Shown here piece by piece: positions 22,001-33,609 of a stretch of DNA of 64,000 nt. A program made the translations under genes and the position numbers. The notes beneath the pieces were generated by a model that saw only the letters and a list, made by a program, of their open reading frames with translations, ran no database searches and was not told the origin of the DNA. How positions within the stretch are numbered: position 1 is the first letter of the stretch; each line of letters begins with the position of its first letter. The DNA comes from Heloderma charlesbogerti (taxonomy: Eukaryota; Chordata; Lepidosauria; Squamata; Helodermatidae), in contig JANEZZ010000728.1 of NCBI GenBank assembly GCA_026122225.1, forward strand, positions 2,604,001 to 2,668,000, written 5' to 3'.

Positions 22001-22550
22001 GTCTACCCCTTTGCTTTCGGCTTCATGGGGTTCCCCTTTTTGTTGGCTTTTCGCCTCTCTTGCCAAGTGGCTCTATAGCCATTTCTGAAGCCACGTGGGA
22101 AGCCTTGCTCATAATGGCCTCTGGCAGACTACAGGGAGGGAAGTTTCCCCTCCAGTCTGTGAACAAAACCCTGTTCTGGCCAAGCCGATCTAGCCCCTGA
22201 TTGGTTCCCTGTCTCCCACATGGATGCACACTTGGCACCGCTGCCACGGCTCAGCAACCCCCTCCCCGCCTCCCCATTGGGACCATGCACCACCACCACA
22301 TTGCTCCCCAGGAAAGCCCGGAGCTGCATTTCTCAGGGTGGCCAGTACGTGGTTAACAAACCTCACTGAGGAAACCACACCATGTTTGGAAGTCACGACA
22401 AGACACTCTGAAAACGACAAGGGTGACAACCTACTGTGGGTTGTTGTGTCGTGAGAACCAGGTCAGTGTCTCAGAAATGCATGTCAAGCAATTCAAAACA
22501 ATTTTAAATATGGTTTAAAAGACAAGAGTAATTTTGATTTATCCTACCTG
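22001..22550. other. Unassigned, non-coding
   Basis: Short open frames only. No RFX8 exon candidate recognised here. Confidence 0.4.
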
Positions 22551-22555
22551 AAATA

Positions 22556-25500
22556 TATTTTATTTATTTATTTATTATTAAATTTATTAATCGCCCATCT
22601 GGCTGGTCACCCAGCCACTCTGGGCGATGTACAACATACAATAAAACAGTTTAAAACAATAAAATTCTACAATAAAAACATGTTCTAAAATACCCTAACC
22701 CACCCCAAATGCCTGCCTGAACAACCACGTTTTTAATGTACGACGGAAGCTCATTAAAGAGGGGGCATGACGGAGTTCCCTAGGGAGGGAGTTCCACAGA
22801 GTGGGGGCCACCACAGAAAAGGCCCTCTCCCTCGTCCCCACCAGTCTAGCTGTCCTAGCTGATGGGACAGAGAGAAGGCCATCCGAGGCTGATCTTGTTA
22901 AGCGGCCTGTCTGGTGCTGCTGGAGGCGCTCCTTAAGATAGGCTGGGCCGCAACCATATAGGGTTTTAAAGGTCAAAACCAACACCTTGAATTTGGCCCG
23001 GAAAACAACTGGTAACCAGTGCAACTCCTTCAGCACTGGAGTGATGTGATCTCGCCGGCGGCTGCCTTTAATCAGGCGAGCCGCTGCATTCTGTACCAGC
23101 TGCAGCTTCCGAACCATCTTCAGGGGTAACCCCACATAGAGCTCATTACAGTAGTCTAAACGAGAGGAGACCAGGGCATGTACTACCGATGGGAGCAGAT
23201 GGTTGGGAAGGAAGGGGCGCAGCCGCCTTATCAGATGGAGTTGATACAGCGCTGTCCGGCTCACAGCTGACACCTGAGCCTCCATGGACAGCTGGGAGTC
23301 AAAATGACCTCCAGGCTGTGGACCTGGTCTTTCAAGGGTAGCCGTACCCCATTCAGCACCAGGTCAACATCCCCTAGCCTCCTCTTGTCTCCCACCAAAA
23401 GTACCTCGGTCTTGTCAGGGTTCAGCTTCAGCTTATTCCTCCCCATCCAGCCACTCACTGTCTCCAGACATTTGGACAGGGATTCTACGGCCAACCTTGG
23501 TGAAGATTTGAATGAGAGGTAGAGCTGCGTGTCATCCGCATATTGATGACACTGAACCCCAAACCTCCTGATGATAGCCCCCAGCGGCTTCACATAGATG
23601 TTAAATAGCACTGGGGAGAGGATGGAACCCTGTGGCACCCCACAAGTAAGTGGCCACGGGTCCGAAACCTCCTCTCCCAGTGCTACCCTCTGATACCTGC
23701 CAGAAAGGAAGGACCAGAACCACGGCAATACGGTGTCTCCAATGCCCAACCCCTCCAGGCAGTCCAGGAGGATACCGTGGTCAATGGTATCAAAAGCTGC
23801 TGAGAGGTCGAGGAGAACAAGGAAGGAGCATTCACCCCTATCCAGAGCCCTCCTCATATCATCTACCAAGGTGACCAAGGCCGTTTCTGTCCCATGCCCA
23901 AGCCTGAAGCCCGACTGAAATGGGTATAGATAATCAGTTTCTTCCAAGTGTGCCTTCAACTGCACCGCCACCACCCGCTCAATCACCCTGCCCAAAAATG
24001 GCAGATTTGAGACTGGGCGAAAGTTGTTCAGAACTTGAGGATCCAAGGAGGGCTTCTTTAAGAGCAGTCTTATCACTGCCTCCTTGAGGGCTGATGGCAT
24101 CACTCCCTCCTCAAGGGAGGCGTTCACCACCGCCCTGATTCCCTCACCCAGTCTCTCTCTGCAGCCCATAATGAGCCAAGATGGGCAAGGATCAAGTAAG
24201 CAGGTGGTCGGCCTTACAGATGAAAGCACCTTGTCCACTTCATCAGGAGGAAGAAGCTGGAACCGATCCCACAAAATCAGTTTGCCACAGGCCGCCTCTT
24301 GCTCACTAACTGTATCCACAGCATGCAGAGTAACACACCTAATCTGGTCAATTTTATCTGCAAAGTGCCTTGCCAAGGCCTCACAAGAGGCCTTAGAATG
24401 CTCCAGTGGTTCCGGAGCCACAGGACCGACCAGGCTCCGGACCACTTGGAACAGCCTCCTGGGACAGCACTCTGCAGACGCGATGGAGGCAGCATAATAT
24501 TCCTTTTTTGCTGCCTTCACCACCACGTGATAGGCTGAAGATATAGCTCTAGCCCGTGTCTGATCATCTCTGGAGCGAGACTTCTGCCACCAGCGCTCTA
24601 GCTGTCTCACCTCCTGTTTCAGAGCTCGTAACCGTGGATTGAACCATGGTGCAGTCCGAGCCCTGTTCAGGGGGAGAGGGCGTTTCGGAGCCACCTGATC
24701 TAATGCCCCAGTGATTGCGGCATTCCAGCCACCCACCAGGGTCTCAACTGAGTGGCTGTTGGCGTGCCCCAGAGAATCCCCAAGCGCCTTCAGGAATCCA
24801 TTTGGATCCATAAGACGCCTGGGGCGGACCATTTTAATGGGTCCTCCACCCCTGTGGAGGGGTTGTGGAACCGAGAAGTCCAACGTCACCAGATAGTGAT
24901 CTGACCATAACAAGGGGGTGGTGGATATACCCCCGACTTCCAGATCACTCCCTGCTTCTCCAGAAACAAACACAAGGTCTAGTGCATGACCGGCTACATG
25001 GGTGGGCCCAGTTAGAATATGGTGCAGCTCCCAGGAGGCCATGGTCTCCATGAAGTCCCGAGGTGCTCCTGTGAGGATGGCCTCTGAATGTACGTTGAAG
25101 TCCCCCAACACCAATAAGTTAGGGGACTGTACATGCACATCAGAGACCACCTCCAGCACCTCGGCCAGGGAGTCAGTCATGCAGCGGGGTGGACGGTACA
25201 CGAGCAGAAGCCCCAGACTGCCCTTCGGGCCCAACGTCCAGTACATGCACTCAGCAACCTTGGTCTCCCGGAGAGGGGGTCTGGTGAAGACCAAGGACTC
25301 TCGGTAGATAACAGCCAATCCCCCTCCCCGATCCCCAGCCCTTGGCTGCTGTGCATACGAAAATCCAGCTGGACACATGGCTGTAAGGGTTGGAGCAGCA
25401 GCCTCGGCCAGCCAGGTCTCTGTAATACATGCCAGGTCTGCACCCTCATCCAGGATCATGTCATGGATGAGGGAGGTTTTCTGGGTAACAGACCTGGCAT

Positions 25501-25805
25501 TGCAGAGCAGCAAACGAAGGCCAGAAGATGGGGTCACGCCTCCTCCAACCATCCTTTGGCTCTGGACAGGCCCAGAGCAGGGGACAGATATTACACACCT
25601 CTCCCTTGTTCCCCTTACCTGGCATGGCCTGCCCCTAGCGCTCCGCCAGCGCCTGCCGCCCAGCCTCGGTATGTTCTGGCCCCCAACAGTCCCCCCACTT
25701 CCTCCATCAGGTGGACACATGCCCCCTCGCTCCCGCCTATCAGGCAGGCTACCCACCCCTAAAAACACAACAAAATCCCCCAGAAAAAAACAAAACAAAA
25801 CAAAC
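22556..25805 (-). mobile_element. L2-clade LINE, nearly full length
   Basis: A 3.25-kb LINE on the minus strand. The 3' end (22556-22690) has an (AATA)n tail and a hairpin-like ggctgggtgaccagccagat region. The 5' end runs out in an A/C-rich stretch near 25780-25805, 48 bp from an RFX8 exon. The protein is almost intact. No certain target duplication: aaatat occurs at both edges but is too short to trust. Confidence 0.9.
22695..25735 (-). pseudogene. L2 ORF2: endonuclease and reverse transcriptase, one frameshift
   Basis: The main frame (23261-25807, 848 codons) carries an APE-type endonuclease: CNARS at residues 102-106, ITETWL at 128-133, GDFNVH at 235-240 and WSDHY at 301-305. It is followed by a reverse transcriptase with NNFRPVSNLP near 594, LDLSAAFD at 666, GVPQGSIL at 723 and catalytic YADD at 756-759. 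The remaining C-terminus (22695-23285, RLDYCNELYVGLP, WNSLPRELRHAPS, TWLFRQAF) is in another frame. The break is a single missing base close to 23303. No other lesion is seen in about 1,040 codons. The true start is uncertain; the first residues of the open frame are likely 5' UTR. Confidence 0.9.
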
Positions 25806-25852
25806 AAATATGTTATAATTTATCATAAGTGATAAATGAGCATAATACATAC

Positions 25853-25911
25853 CTTTGCCATGTTAGCCAGATAGGTCTTCCTTCATAGTCTTTTGACAAA
25901 CACAGTCACCT
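25853..25911 (-). pseudogene. RFX8: RFX8 exon with in-frame stop
   Basis: RFX8 is a divergent RFX-family DNA-binding protein. This 59-bp exon follows the exon at 26919-27054 in matching phase (1, then two bases). Its acceptor is cctcaaag and its donor AAAG then GTATGT. It reads EVTVFVKRL, stop, RKTYLANMAK. From memory, vertebrate RFX8 has EVTLFVKRLRRKTYLSNMAK here, so the TGA at 25883-25885 stands where an arginine is expected, consistent with CGA to TGA. Length, phase and both splice sites are intact. Either the gene is a pseudogene, the sequenced allele is null, or the product is truncated. Confidence 0.87.
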
Positions 25912-26918
25912 CTTTGAGGAAAGAAAGAAGCAGATAATCAAAATAATCACCACCTGATTCTAAATCTCTCAACAGCAGAGAAAATCAAGTATAATTCTTA
26001 GACTGGGATGGATTACTTAGAGACACAATCTGACAGTCCTATAGGCATGGTTTTGCACTTTTTTGAGAACCTCACTTGAAAAACTCATCTTGTAGCACTA
26101 TCTCCTTCAGTCCCAGAGTTCATAGTTTTGGGACATCAGATAAATACATTTATATGATTACAATGCTTTTAAACATGTCTTTGTTTTGAATACAGTTCTG
26201 CCTCCTTTTGGCATTTTGATTCTAAATGTACTATTTGTAAAGGTGGGCTAATCTATCTCTTCAGAAAAGTCACATGGCAAAGTTCTTTCTGGACTGTACA
26301 ATGTCTGACTACAGGTGTAGAAATGGTAATTTCAAATGCTCCCCCAAGTAAAAACACCTCTGCATATAGAAAACAAGCACCCCAGGGAAAAACAGAGCCT
26401 CTCTCTGATATGCTAGTTTTCCATGATCTGGGAGCTCCATTGGCAGAGGCTACAACCACAATTTGAAGTGGGGCAGTCCAAGAAAGACTCTACCGTGTGA
26501 TGTTTCTGAATACATAGAGCTAAGCTAAGTTCCATTGGGCCTGATCCAGGAAGTATATTGGGAGATCCACATGAATAATTGGCCTTCCCACCTACTCCAG
26601 TGCCCACATTATAAATGCTTAATTTTCATTTTAAGATTCCTATATGGGGCTAAGAGATGTGTGTGTTTTGGGTGGGGTGGGAGGGATGTTGTTTAGAAAA
26701 ACAAAAACAAAGGCTAAATCTACATGGGGCCTTTATTCTGGTTCTACTGCGTCCCCAAGACAATAGTGGCAGATGACATATGCCCCTCTCCATAGCAAGC
26801 CTGGATTTTCATACTTTAAAAAACACGTTATTGTAAACTCGTTTTGTGACAGATTTTCCTGTCGCGGCAGCTTCAGCATGGTTTAGGTGTCGGTGTGACC
26901 TGAAATACGGAAACATAC
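25912..26918. other. RFX8 intron
   Basis: A 1,007-bp intron between two RFX8 exons, GT-AG on the minus strand. No repeat recognised. Confidence 0.8.
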
Positions 26919-27054
26919 CTTTGATTCTGGATGGAAAGTCTTCCACAGTAGCAAGCAACCAGTTTTTAATATTTTTGCTGAATAATCTGACTAGTTTGAG
27001 GTACTGTATAGAGATATCTTCCAGAAAATCATGAAGCAGAATCTTCTCCATTTC
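26919..27054 (-). CDS. RFX8: RFX8 exon (central region)
   Basis: A 136-bp exon with acceptor ctgttttag before GAAATGGAG and a consensus donor (AAAG then GTATGT). The open frame is [18 protein letters not shown] followed by [16 protein letters not shown] and [11 protein letters not shown], ending in phase 1. This corresponds to the conserved central part of RFX8 (human: [23 protein letters not shown], recalled from memory), in the region related to the RFX extended dimerisation domains. No stop. It is intact in isolation; the next exon carries a stop. Confidence 0.9.
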
Positions 27055-27985
27055 CTAAAACAGTATTACATAATTCATACCCAAAGACAAATGCTTTGAG
27101 TACAACATGAAAACAATTCTTTCCTAACAGGTTGGTGCTAACAATGCATGCCAATAGGTGTTACTTTTAAATGTTTAACACTGTACCTGTGTAGCCAGAT
27201 TCTATACAGGTTCAATGGGGCTTAGGCCCAAGTATGTGAGCATAGGATTGAAGCCTTACAGTGTAATGCTGTACATGTTTAGTCAGACGTAAGTCCTGCT
27301 GCATTCAGTCCTCCTTGCAAGGGAGACAGATCTGATCCCCCATCCCACCAAGCTCAGAATCAATGTCCTCTACTGAGGACTAAAAGCAACATAATGCAGC
27401 AATCTTGGTAGGGCATGGACTAAAAGCAACATAATAAAGCAACCTTCATAACAAACCCATGTACGCTGCCTTTAGTTCTACCAAGAAAGACAGTATATAA
27501 ATGTAACTGAAGATAGAATAAATCTTTGATCTCCCTCCCTCCTAAAACCATAAATGAACACCTTTCATTAAAACAAAGCAGCTAGTCTGCCTGAGCTTCA
27601 TTGAGGTTGAGGAACTGAAGGACTGGGAATTCAATAACAACAACACACACACAACCCCAAATCCAGTGCTTGTTCTCTGACAAGGAGGATTCAGCCCACC
27701 CAGGGCTTAGCTGGAGAAGCAAGAAAATATCCATCTGGTTCAGGATGCTATTTTTCCTTAGAACTTCAGACTCCCTTCTCCAAAGATAGGTCTGGCCTCA
27801 AGTTTGAGTACCACTGGTCCAATATATCAAGAGTGGTACCTGAAAGAGCTGCCTGTCATAGCATTGGAACAGCTGGCAAACATCTGTCTGGGACATGACC
27901 ATTATTGCTTCAGGCTGCAAAGACTTCCAGAAGGAAGTGAAGAGACCTTCCACCTAAAGAAGCATATCCTCAATGAGTCTTCAGT
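27055..27985. other. RFX8 intron, unassigned
   Basis: No exon or clear repeat. A duplicated phrase (ggactaaaagcaacataat) occurs near 27379 and 27418. Confidence 0.4.
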
Positions 27986-28002
27986 ATAATACAGTCATTT
28001 AT

Positions 28003-28747
28003 AAATATGATGCATGTGGTTTACATCAGGAATGGAATAGGGAATTGGAATGTCCTATTTTGTTTAATCAGTGGACCGGCATTTCGGCGTCTGTATTGGA
28101 TATCTCTGTGGATCTTCGGTTATGTCTTATTCAGCAAAAGGTTTTGCTTCAGGTCTATTGGATGCCACAATATCTCTTTAATAAAGGCTTGTCAAATTCG
28201 GCCAATTGTCGGAGGTGTAATGCAGTTAATGCTTCTCTTATTCATATGTTTTGGAAATGCCCAATAGTTGCCTCCTTTTGGGGGGAAGTTATTATATGGA
28301 TAAATTTTGTATTGGAAAGCTCTTTTATATTTACTGCTGTGAATGTTCTCTTAAATTACTTACCTATTTTTTGGAATGTGACACATGGTCAGCGTAAATG
28401 AATCTTTCGCGCCCTTGTGGTTGCGAAAAGACTGACATTACAATACTGGAAAGATGAAAGCTCACTGCCTATAATGCACTGGATTGAAGACTTAACAACG
28501 TTAGCAACATTTGAAAGAGTGGTATATAGGTGTAACTTGCAAATGGACTTATATTTGGATATATCTGGTCTGCTTTTACTGAAGTTTATGTGTAACCTAT
28601 TTTTTCCTCTTTTTTTCTTCTTAGAATATTGTAATATTTGAAACAGAGGATTTTAGAATATGTTGTTATATTTTTAATTGCGGGAGGGATAAATGCTTTT
28701 GGTTGTTTTGTTTGGTTAAAATTCACAATAAAAATTGATTTAAAAAA
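28003..28747 (+). mobile_element. L1-clade LINE 3' end with 17-bp duplication
   Basis: The frame at 27973-28401 is the C-terminus of an L1-type ORF2 (ANCRRCNAVNASLIHMFWKC then SFWGEV, the zinc-knuckle-like tail). A short 3' UTR follows, ending in attcacaataaaaattgatt and A's. The duplication ATAATACAGTCATTTAT lies at 27986-28002 and 28748-28764. 5'-truncated, clean insertion. Confidence 0.85.
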
Positions 28748-28764
28748 ATAATACAGTCATTTAT

Positions 28765-29153
28765 TGTTTGGTAGGGGGAAGCTTATGCACAGTCACCCAG
28801 TCCAGAATCCACCATGTGCTTCTTGAATGTTTCTTTCCTCTAGTAACCCCTAGAATGTTTCTTTCCCTAAATGCAATACTTACATTGGCCCTGAATATGC
28901 ATTATTCCATCTTCACATAGTGGGGGTGGACTGGCTTCAGGGGATGGGCCAAATCAAGTTTGACTTTTCAAAAGGACAAGGTAAATAAAAGTACTGGAGT
29001 GTATGTTAGCAATTAATTCCAGGAAGAATTAAGGAAATGCTAATTTTGCCTATAAATCATCATAATGAAGCACAGATGCAGATGAAGTAGTTGAACTACT
29101 AAGATTTACTGGAGGAAGAAAATAAAGATCTGTATGAACAGATCTGCTGTTTC
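28765..29153. other. RFX8 intron, unassigned
   Basis: Non-coding sequence, no feature recognised. Confidence 0.4.
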
Positions 29154-29161
29154 TATTAAAG

Positions 29162-29297
29162 CAGCGTCCCCAGCCTGGCACCCTCCAGATGTGTTGATCT
29201 ACAACTCCCATATTTTCCAGCCACCAAGGTTAATGGCTGGGGATGATGAGAGTTGTAGTCCAACACATCTGGAGGGCACCAGGCTGGAGGAGGTTGC
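29162..29297. mobile_element. Small hAT foldback MITE
   Basis: Same family as 15600-15730 (CAGCGTCCCCAGCCTGGC ... GCCAGGCTGG-type arms). ATTAAAG occurs immediately before (29155-29161) and after (29298-29304). Confidence 0.8.
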
Positions 29298-29424
29298 ATT
29301 AAAGGGAGGATCAGAGGAAAGGAAGAAAAGGTTACATTCCTCTTCACAGCCTGCTGCAGTCCTGAAAATTTATCAGCACCGCCCCACTCAATGTTATTTT
29401 CACTTTTTAAAAAACTGCAGTTAA

Positions 29425-29797
29425 GAGCTTTTCTACATGAGGCTGTTAATCCCCTGTATCTACTTTCAGTTTTTTTCACAGAATTTAGATCTGAGCACTA
29501 CAAAAACATCATTTCCTTTCCTGCTTTTCTGGTAAATAACCTCTAGGTGGCACTGTGGTATAGCAGAATAGCCCAAATACACAAGTGGAAATGGTGGGGT
29601 TTTTTTTCACTTTCTCTAAATAATACCGCCTTTTCCCTGCTCTAAAAAAACTCCCTGAAAGTGCTTTTTAAAAACAGAAGGGAAATTGGAGGGTCACAAC
29701 ATCATCCAAAGAACCTGTAAACAACTGTGAATAAGGAATGATGAGCGCACAATAAATGCCTTGCATAGAAAAGCTCTAAATGAAAAGACATAGTTAC
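29425..29797 (+). mobile_element. MITE, family A
   Basis: Left end gagcttttctacatgaggct, internal cctctaggtggcactgtggt, right end caataaatgccttgcatag. The same order recurs at 42627-43980, and related copies lie at 31869, 35625, 37255 and 45521. Ends look like weak inverted repeats; a DNA transposon is likely, class uncertain. Confidence 0.65.
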
Positions 29798-30805
29798 CCT
29801 CATATCTAGTTTGGCCCAAACGTTCATCTGTACTCTGTGTAACCTCTTTCCAAATAAACATGCAGTGGATCAGGCTGAAAAGAGACAGAGCTATGCGTTT
29901 ATCCAGAGACCTAAGACACATACACCTACCTGGTCAAGCTCCTTCCCCCCCCCCCACATTCCGCAATACTTCCTGGTAGTGGGCTCAATATTCATTGGCA
30001 AGCAAAGTAACCTGGAGAAAATATAAAGGGAATCAAGATAAAAAGTATATTGGACAAGAGTTAACACTAATAATGCTGTTTCTATATGCCACTTTTCAAC
30101 TATTCAGTCCTCAAAGCAGCTTACATCAATTCAAAACTGAACCAAATCAACAATATAATCAGCTATACAATAAAATGTATAAAAATAAAGACAATATAAA
30201 ACCAGAGACTAACAACATTGAAAGGCCTGTCAAAATAAAAAAAAAGATCTTAAATTAAAATACTGAAAACACCAAGGGAGCAGATCTAAGGGGGTTTGAG
30301 GAGTTACTACTTCTCATAGATGACAGCTTTGCTGTGGTGGCAATGCCCATAATAGGGCCTCAAAGCTTGATCTTCGCTCTAGGAGTGCTCATGCTATCAG
30401 ATGCCTCAACATACCATTTTACAAGAATATTTTTTCCCTCAGTTCTTTCTCCCATGATGAAAATCTCCTGAATTCAGGCAAAGGATATCCAGCTGTATCT
30501 TGGTCCTTGTGCAAAATGATACAAGGCTGCAAAGCACTTTACTGACTTAAGAAAATGGTTAAAACTATATTTATTATTACTGGATGAGGCAACAGCTTCA
30601 AAAAGTACAGAAGGAAAGCATGTTCATATGTGAAGCTTAAGTTACCTTTGAGCAGCTCTTGTTATTTACAGGCACACCTGCTTGTTAATAATGGCAAAGT
30701 TACAGCAGAGACATTTGTAAAGAAAATGAATGTCCTGGCTGATTTAGCTACTACATTCACATCACAAATGGACTGAAGCAAGAACCACTTTAGCCCACAG
30801 TTGTG
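29798..30805. other. RFX8 intron, unassigned
   Basis: Non-coding; poly-C tract near 29945-29955. An exon-like segment at 29804-29878 was considered and rejected. Confidence 0.4.
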
Positions 30806-30809
30806 AAAC

Positions 30810-30990
30810 CGAGCCAGTGTGATCTAGTGGCTAGTGAGTTGACTAGGACTAGGAAGGTCACTTATCAGCTAAGTTCACTGAGTGGTGTTGGGCCAATTGT
30901 TCTCTTTAAAGTTAACGTACCGTACAGGGTTGTTGTGTGGATAATCAGCTGTGAGCCAGACTGAGGTTTTTCAAGGAAGACTAGGATGAA
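30810..30990 (+). mobile_element. Old MIR-like SINE
   Basis: gagccagtgtgatctagtgg at the head, gttgggccaattgttctc in the core and acagggttgttgtgtggat near the tail match the family of 14878-15110, diverged. Confidence 0.6.
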
Positions 30991-31868
30991 AATGTAATTA
31001 AATATTCATAATAATGATAATATCAACATCCACTGATCTAGGAGGCATCAGTACAAAATGGAAATTAAAAGGTTTGACAATAGCATCACAGCATGTGATG
31101 CTATATATTTAAACCCATTTCAGACATGTTTGGCTGTCACAATCCTCAGCTAAGGAATTCTGGTAATGAAGTTCTGTAAACAGAGATCTCTAACACTCAT
31201 CCACCCCACCCTGTGCCTCACCAGACTAAAATTCCCAGAGTTCTTTGGGGAAACCCATTCCAGTTAAACTGTTTTCAAGGTGGTTTAAATCTGTAGGGTA
31301 AGACTGATACATTAGCTTTCCAGAGTGTTCATATAATAGATTTATTCTGCACTGATAGAAGAATGTGACACTTTGTTTGATGTTTGTAAAGATTTTAGTG
31401 ATAAATCAATAAAGAGCAAACAACAACAACAACAACAACAGGAGTGTAATTCCCAAGACAGATTGACGATTTCAGAAGAGGACCTCCAAAGCAAAAGCTG
31501 CTTTGCAAAGGGCAAAGGCCATTTTAGAAGGTATGAGGGAAAACTCTGTCCAGTGAACCAGTTTTATGAGCTACTGTGCCAGCAAATCACTATTTGACGT
31601 GAGATGAAATAATGTCTTAACAGGCCAAGTTTTATGACTAAGGCTGCAATTCTAACCCCAGTTACCTGAAAATCCTGTCAAAATCATTGGAATTTTTTGC
31701 TGAGTAAATGAGTTTAGGGCTGGGGTGCTGACCACAGCATTGGTTAGAGAAGCAGCCCCAGTGTGCTGTACTGAACGTTTGCTTCTAAGGCCAGCAATGC
31801 ACAGGGTACGATTGCGGGATGATGGCTTGAGCACACAGCACCTCAAAAGTACATCAGCTACTACCTTT
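30991..31868. other. RFX8 intron, unassigned
   Basis: Non-coding; a (CAA)n microsatellite at about 31420-31440. About 31120-31295 (aaattcccagagttctttgg) looks like a degraded small DNA transposon. Confidence 0.4.
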
Positions 31869-32232
31869 GGCTTTCTTCACACGGAGCTTTTATCCTGCGA
31901 TTGAGATTGCTCCTTCACGGAAGTTTGCGGGCTCTTTAAATGACGCCGTGACCCTCCAGGCCTTCTCCTGCACTAAATGCCCTTTGTTCTGTTTTTAAAT
32001 AGATCGCAGATAATGAGCTATCAAATTACCCCTCCGTGAAAAAAGGAAAAGCGGCAAGAAGAGGAGAGAGATTAATGAAAAATATGGAAGACTCAGATAC
32101 GGGGAAGAAGGAGGGGGAAAGGGAAAGGGGGAAAGGAAGCACATGAAAAAGGGAGTTGTGATCCTGCATTTAAAATGGAAGCAGAAAGCCTTGTTTTGAA
32201 TGCAGGATTTTAGGCTGGTGTAGAGATGCCCT
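31869..32232 (-). mobile_element. MITE, family A
   Basis: Almost the same sequence as 45521-45893: ttcttcacacggagctttta at one end, ctgcactaaatgccctttgt inside, ggctggtgtagagatgccc at the other end. The terminal blocks are imperfect inverted repeats. Confidence 0.7.
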
Positions 32233-32273
32233 TTGTGTCTACTAAACAAAACAGTAACCTGTTACAATGGAAC

Positions 32274-32455
32274 TGCAACTCGCAAGCAACATAGAAGAAA
32301 GGAATGTTGTACCTGCCAAGTCTGGCACAAACTATGTTCAGGTATGGAATCTGGGCACCATTCTTGATATGGTGCCCAGATTCCATGTTGAACATCGTTT
32401 GTGCCAGACTTGGCAGGTACAGCATTCCTTTCTTCTGTGTTGCTTGCAAGTTGCA
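32274..32455. repeat. Near-perfect palindrome, 88-bp arms, 7-base spacer
   Basis: The left arm (32274-32361) and right arm (32369-32455) are reverse complements with only a few mismatches. They share blocks such as ACCTGCCAAGTCTGGCACAA and GGAATCTGGGCACCAT. The spacer is tcttgat. It abuts the family A element but its sequence is unrelated. A transcript would form one long hairpin. Confidence 0.92.
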
Positions 32456-33002
32456 ATCTCTACAAGCAGGAATCATTACCTGTACCAAACACCTTTCAAT
32501 GTTCACTAAAGAGGCAAAACTGGTTTGGAACACAGGTATGTGCAGAAGGAGCACAGTTTCAATTATGATAAAAGCTGCTCAAGCCCAGCCTCTGCTTCCT
32601 CTGTGGGAATCGTAATTGGGAGGACATGACCTGTAACAAAGCAGCTTTGGGAGGAGAGTACTTTACCCTTATTTTTTCCCCTCTTTTCCACTGCAGCTCC
32701 ACAATGAGATGGTATCCCAGGGTCTAGACAGGTGTATCCACTGGGACCTTATGCTGGGTGAAAAGCAGCTCATAGCAGGGAGTTGAAGGGGGAAACTGGC
32801 AGGCAGGGGAAGAGTCAAGTGCCCTCTTCCTGCCCTAAGGTTCTATGCTGCAAACTGAGCCCTCCCAGTGCAAGGTTCCAGTGGTCCTAGAAGCTGGGTT
32901 TTAAAGGCATGAGGTTGAGGTGGAACATGTATTTCCATTAGGTTAAGAATAGCTTTCCTTCATGACCAGTGCGCTTAGGATAAGAGTAGCACTGCTTTAT
33001 AA
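32456..33002. other. RFX8 intron, unassigned
   Basis: Non-coding sequence, no feature recognised. Confidence 0.4.
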
Positions 33003-33609
33003 CAGGGGTGGGCAGACTTCAGGCTCATCATAATCTACTTTGTTTCTTTTACAAGAAATAACCCTCCCCGCTGCAAGGTCCACCATCCAGAGCCAGGCAC
33101 AAAACACACAGACCTGGAACTAAAGAACATGCTGCTTCTGAGCCCATTCTGGGTGCTTCCAGACGTTATCACGTGATTGCCCTGCCTCATTCAGAGAATT
33201 TTACAGGTGGTCCTGATGTCATAATCTTCCACTTGTAACCCTCCCATGTTTTCCCACCATGTCTTCCATCTTTTTTCTTACTGCAGAAAATCTGTTAAGA
33301 AAGATAAGACAGAAAAACTGCACAATGCCTTTGGATTGTTAGCACTAGGATTGGTCTGTCTGGAAGCACTCTCTGGGCCTAGGAGTTTGTTTTCAACACC
33401 AGAACTGAACTGAGCTCATAGTCCTTTCTCATAAAGGTCCGTGGTTGGTTACTCCATGCTTTCCTCATTTCAGCAGCCTATTTTTGATAGGAAAAGTAAT
33501 AGCGTTCTTGCTATTGTTAAACAATCGGGACTCAGAAATCCTTGCTTGTCTACTGCAAATCACCCACAGATCTACCAGTAGACCCCAATTTACCTTCTGC
33601 CCACCCCTG
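33003..33609. mobile_element. hAT-type non-autonomous element
   Basis: Perfect 14-bp terminal inverted repeat CAGGGGTGGGCAGA / TCTGCCCACCCCTG. Flanks CTTTATAA and TTTTATAG agree at six of eight positions, compatible with an old hAT duplication. The 607-bp body has no transposase frame. Confidence 0.75.

Noticed and set aside
29804..29878. Exon-like segment on the minus strand (tctcttttcag acceptor, GAGG then GTAACT donor)
   Set aside because: The open frame ends in phase 1, while the next RFX8 exon needs phase 0, and the residues do not align with RFX8.
31373..31597. Frame with a polyglutamine run
   Set aside because: The glutamines come from a (CAA)n microsatellite; no other coding evidence.
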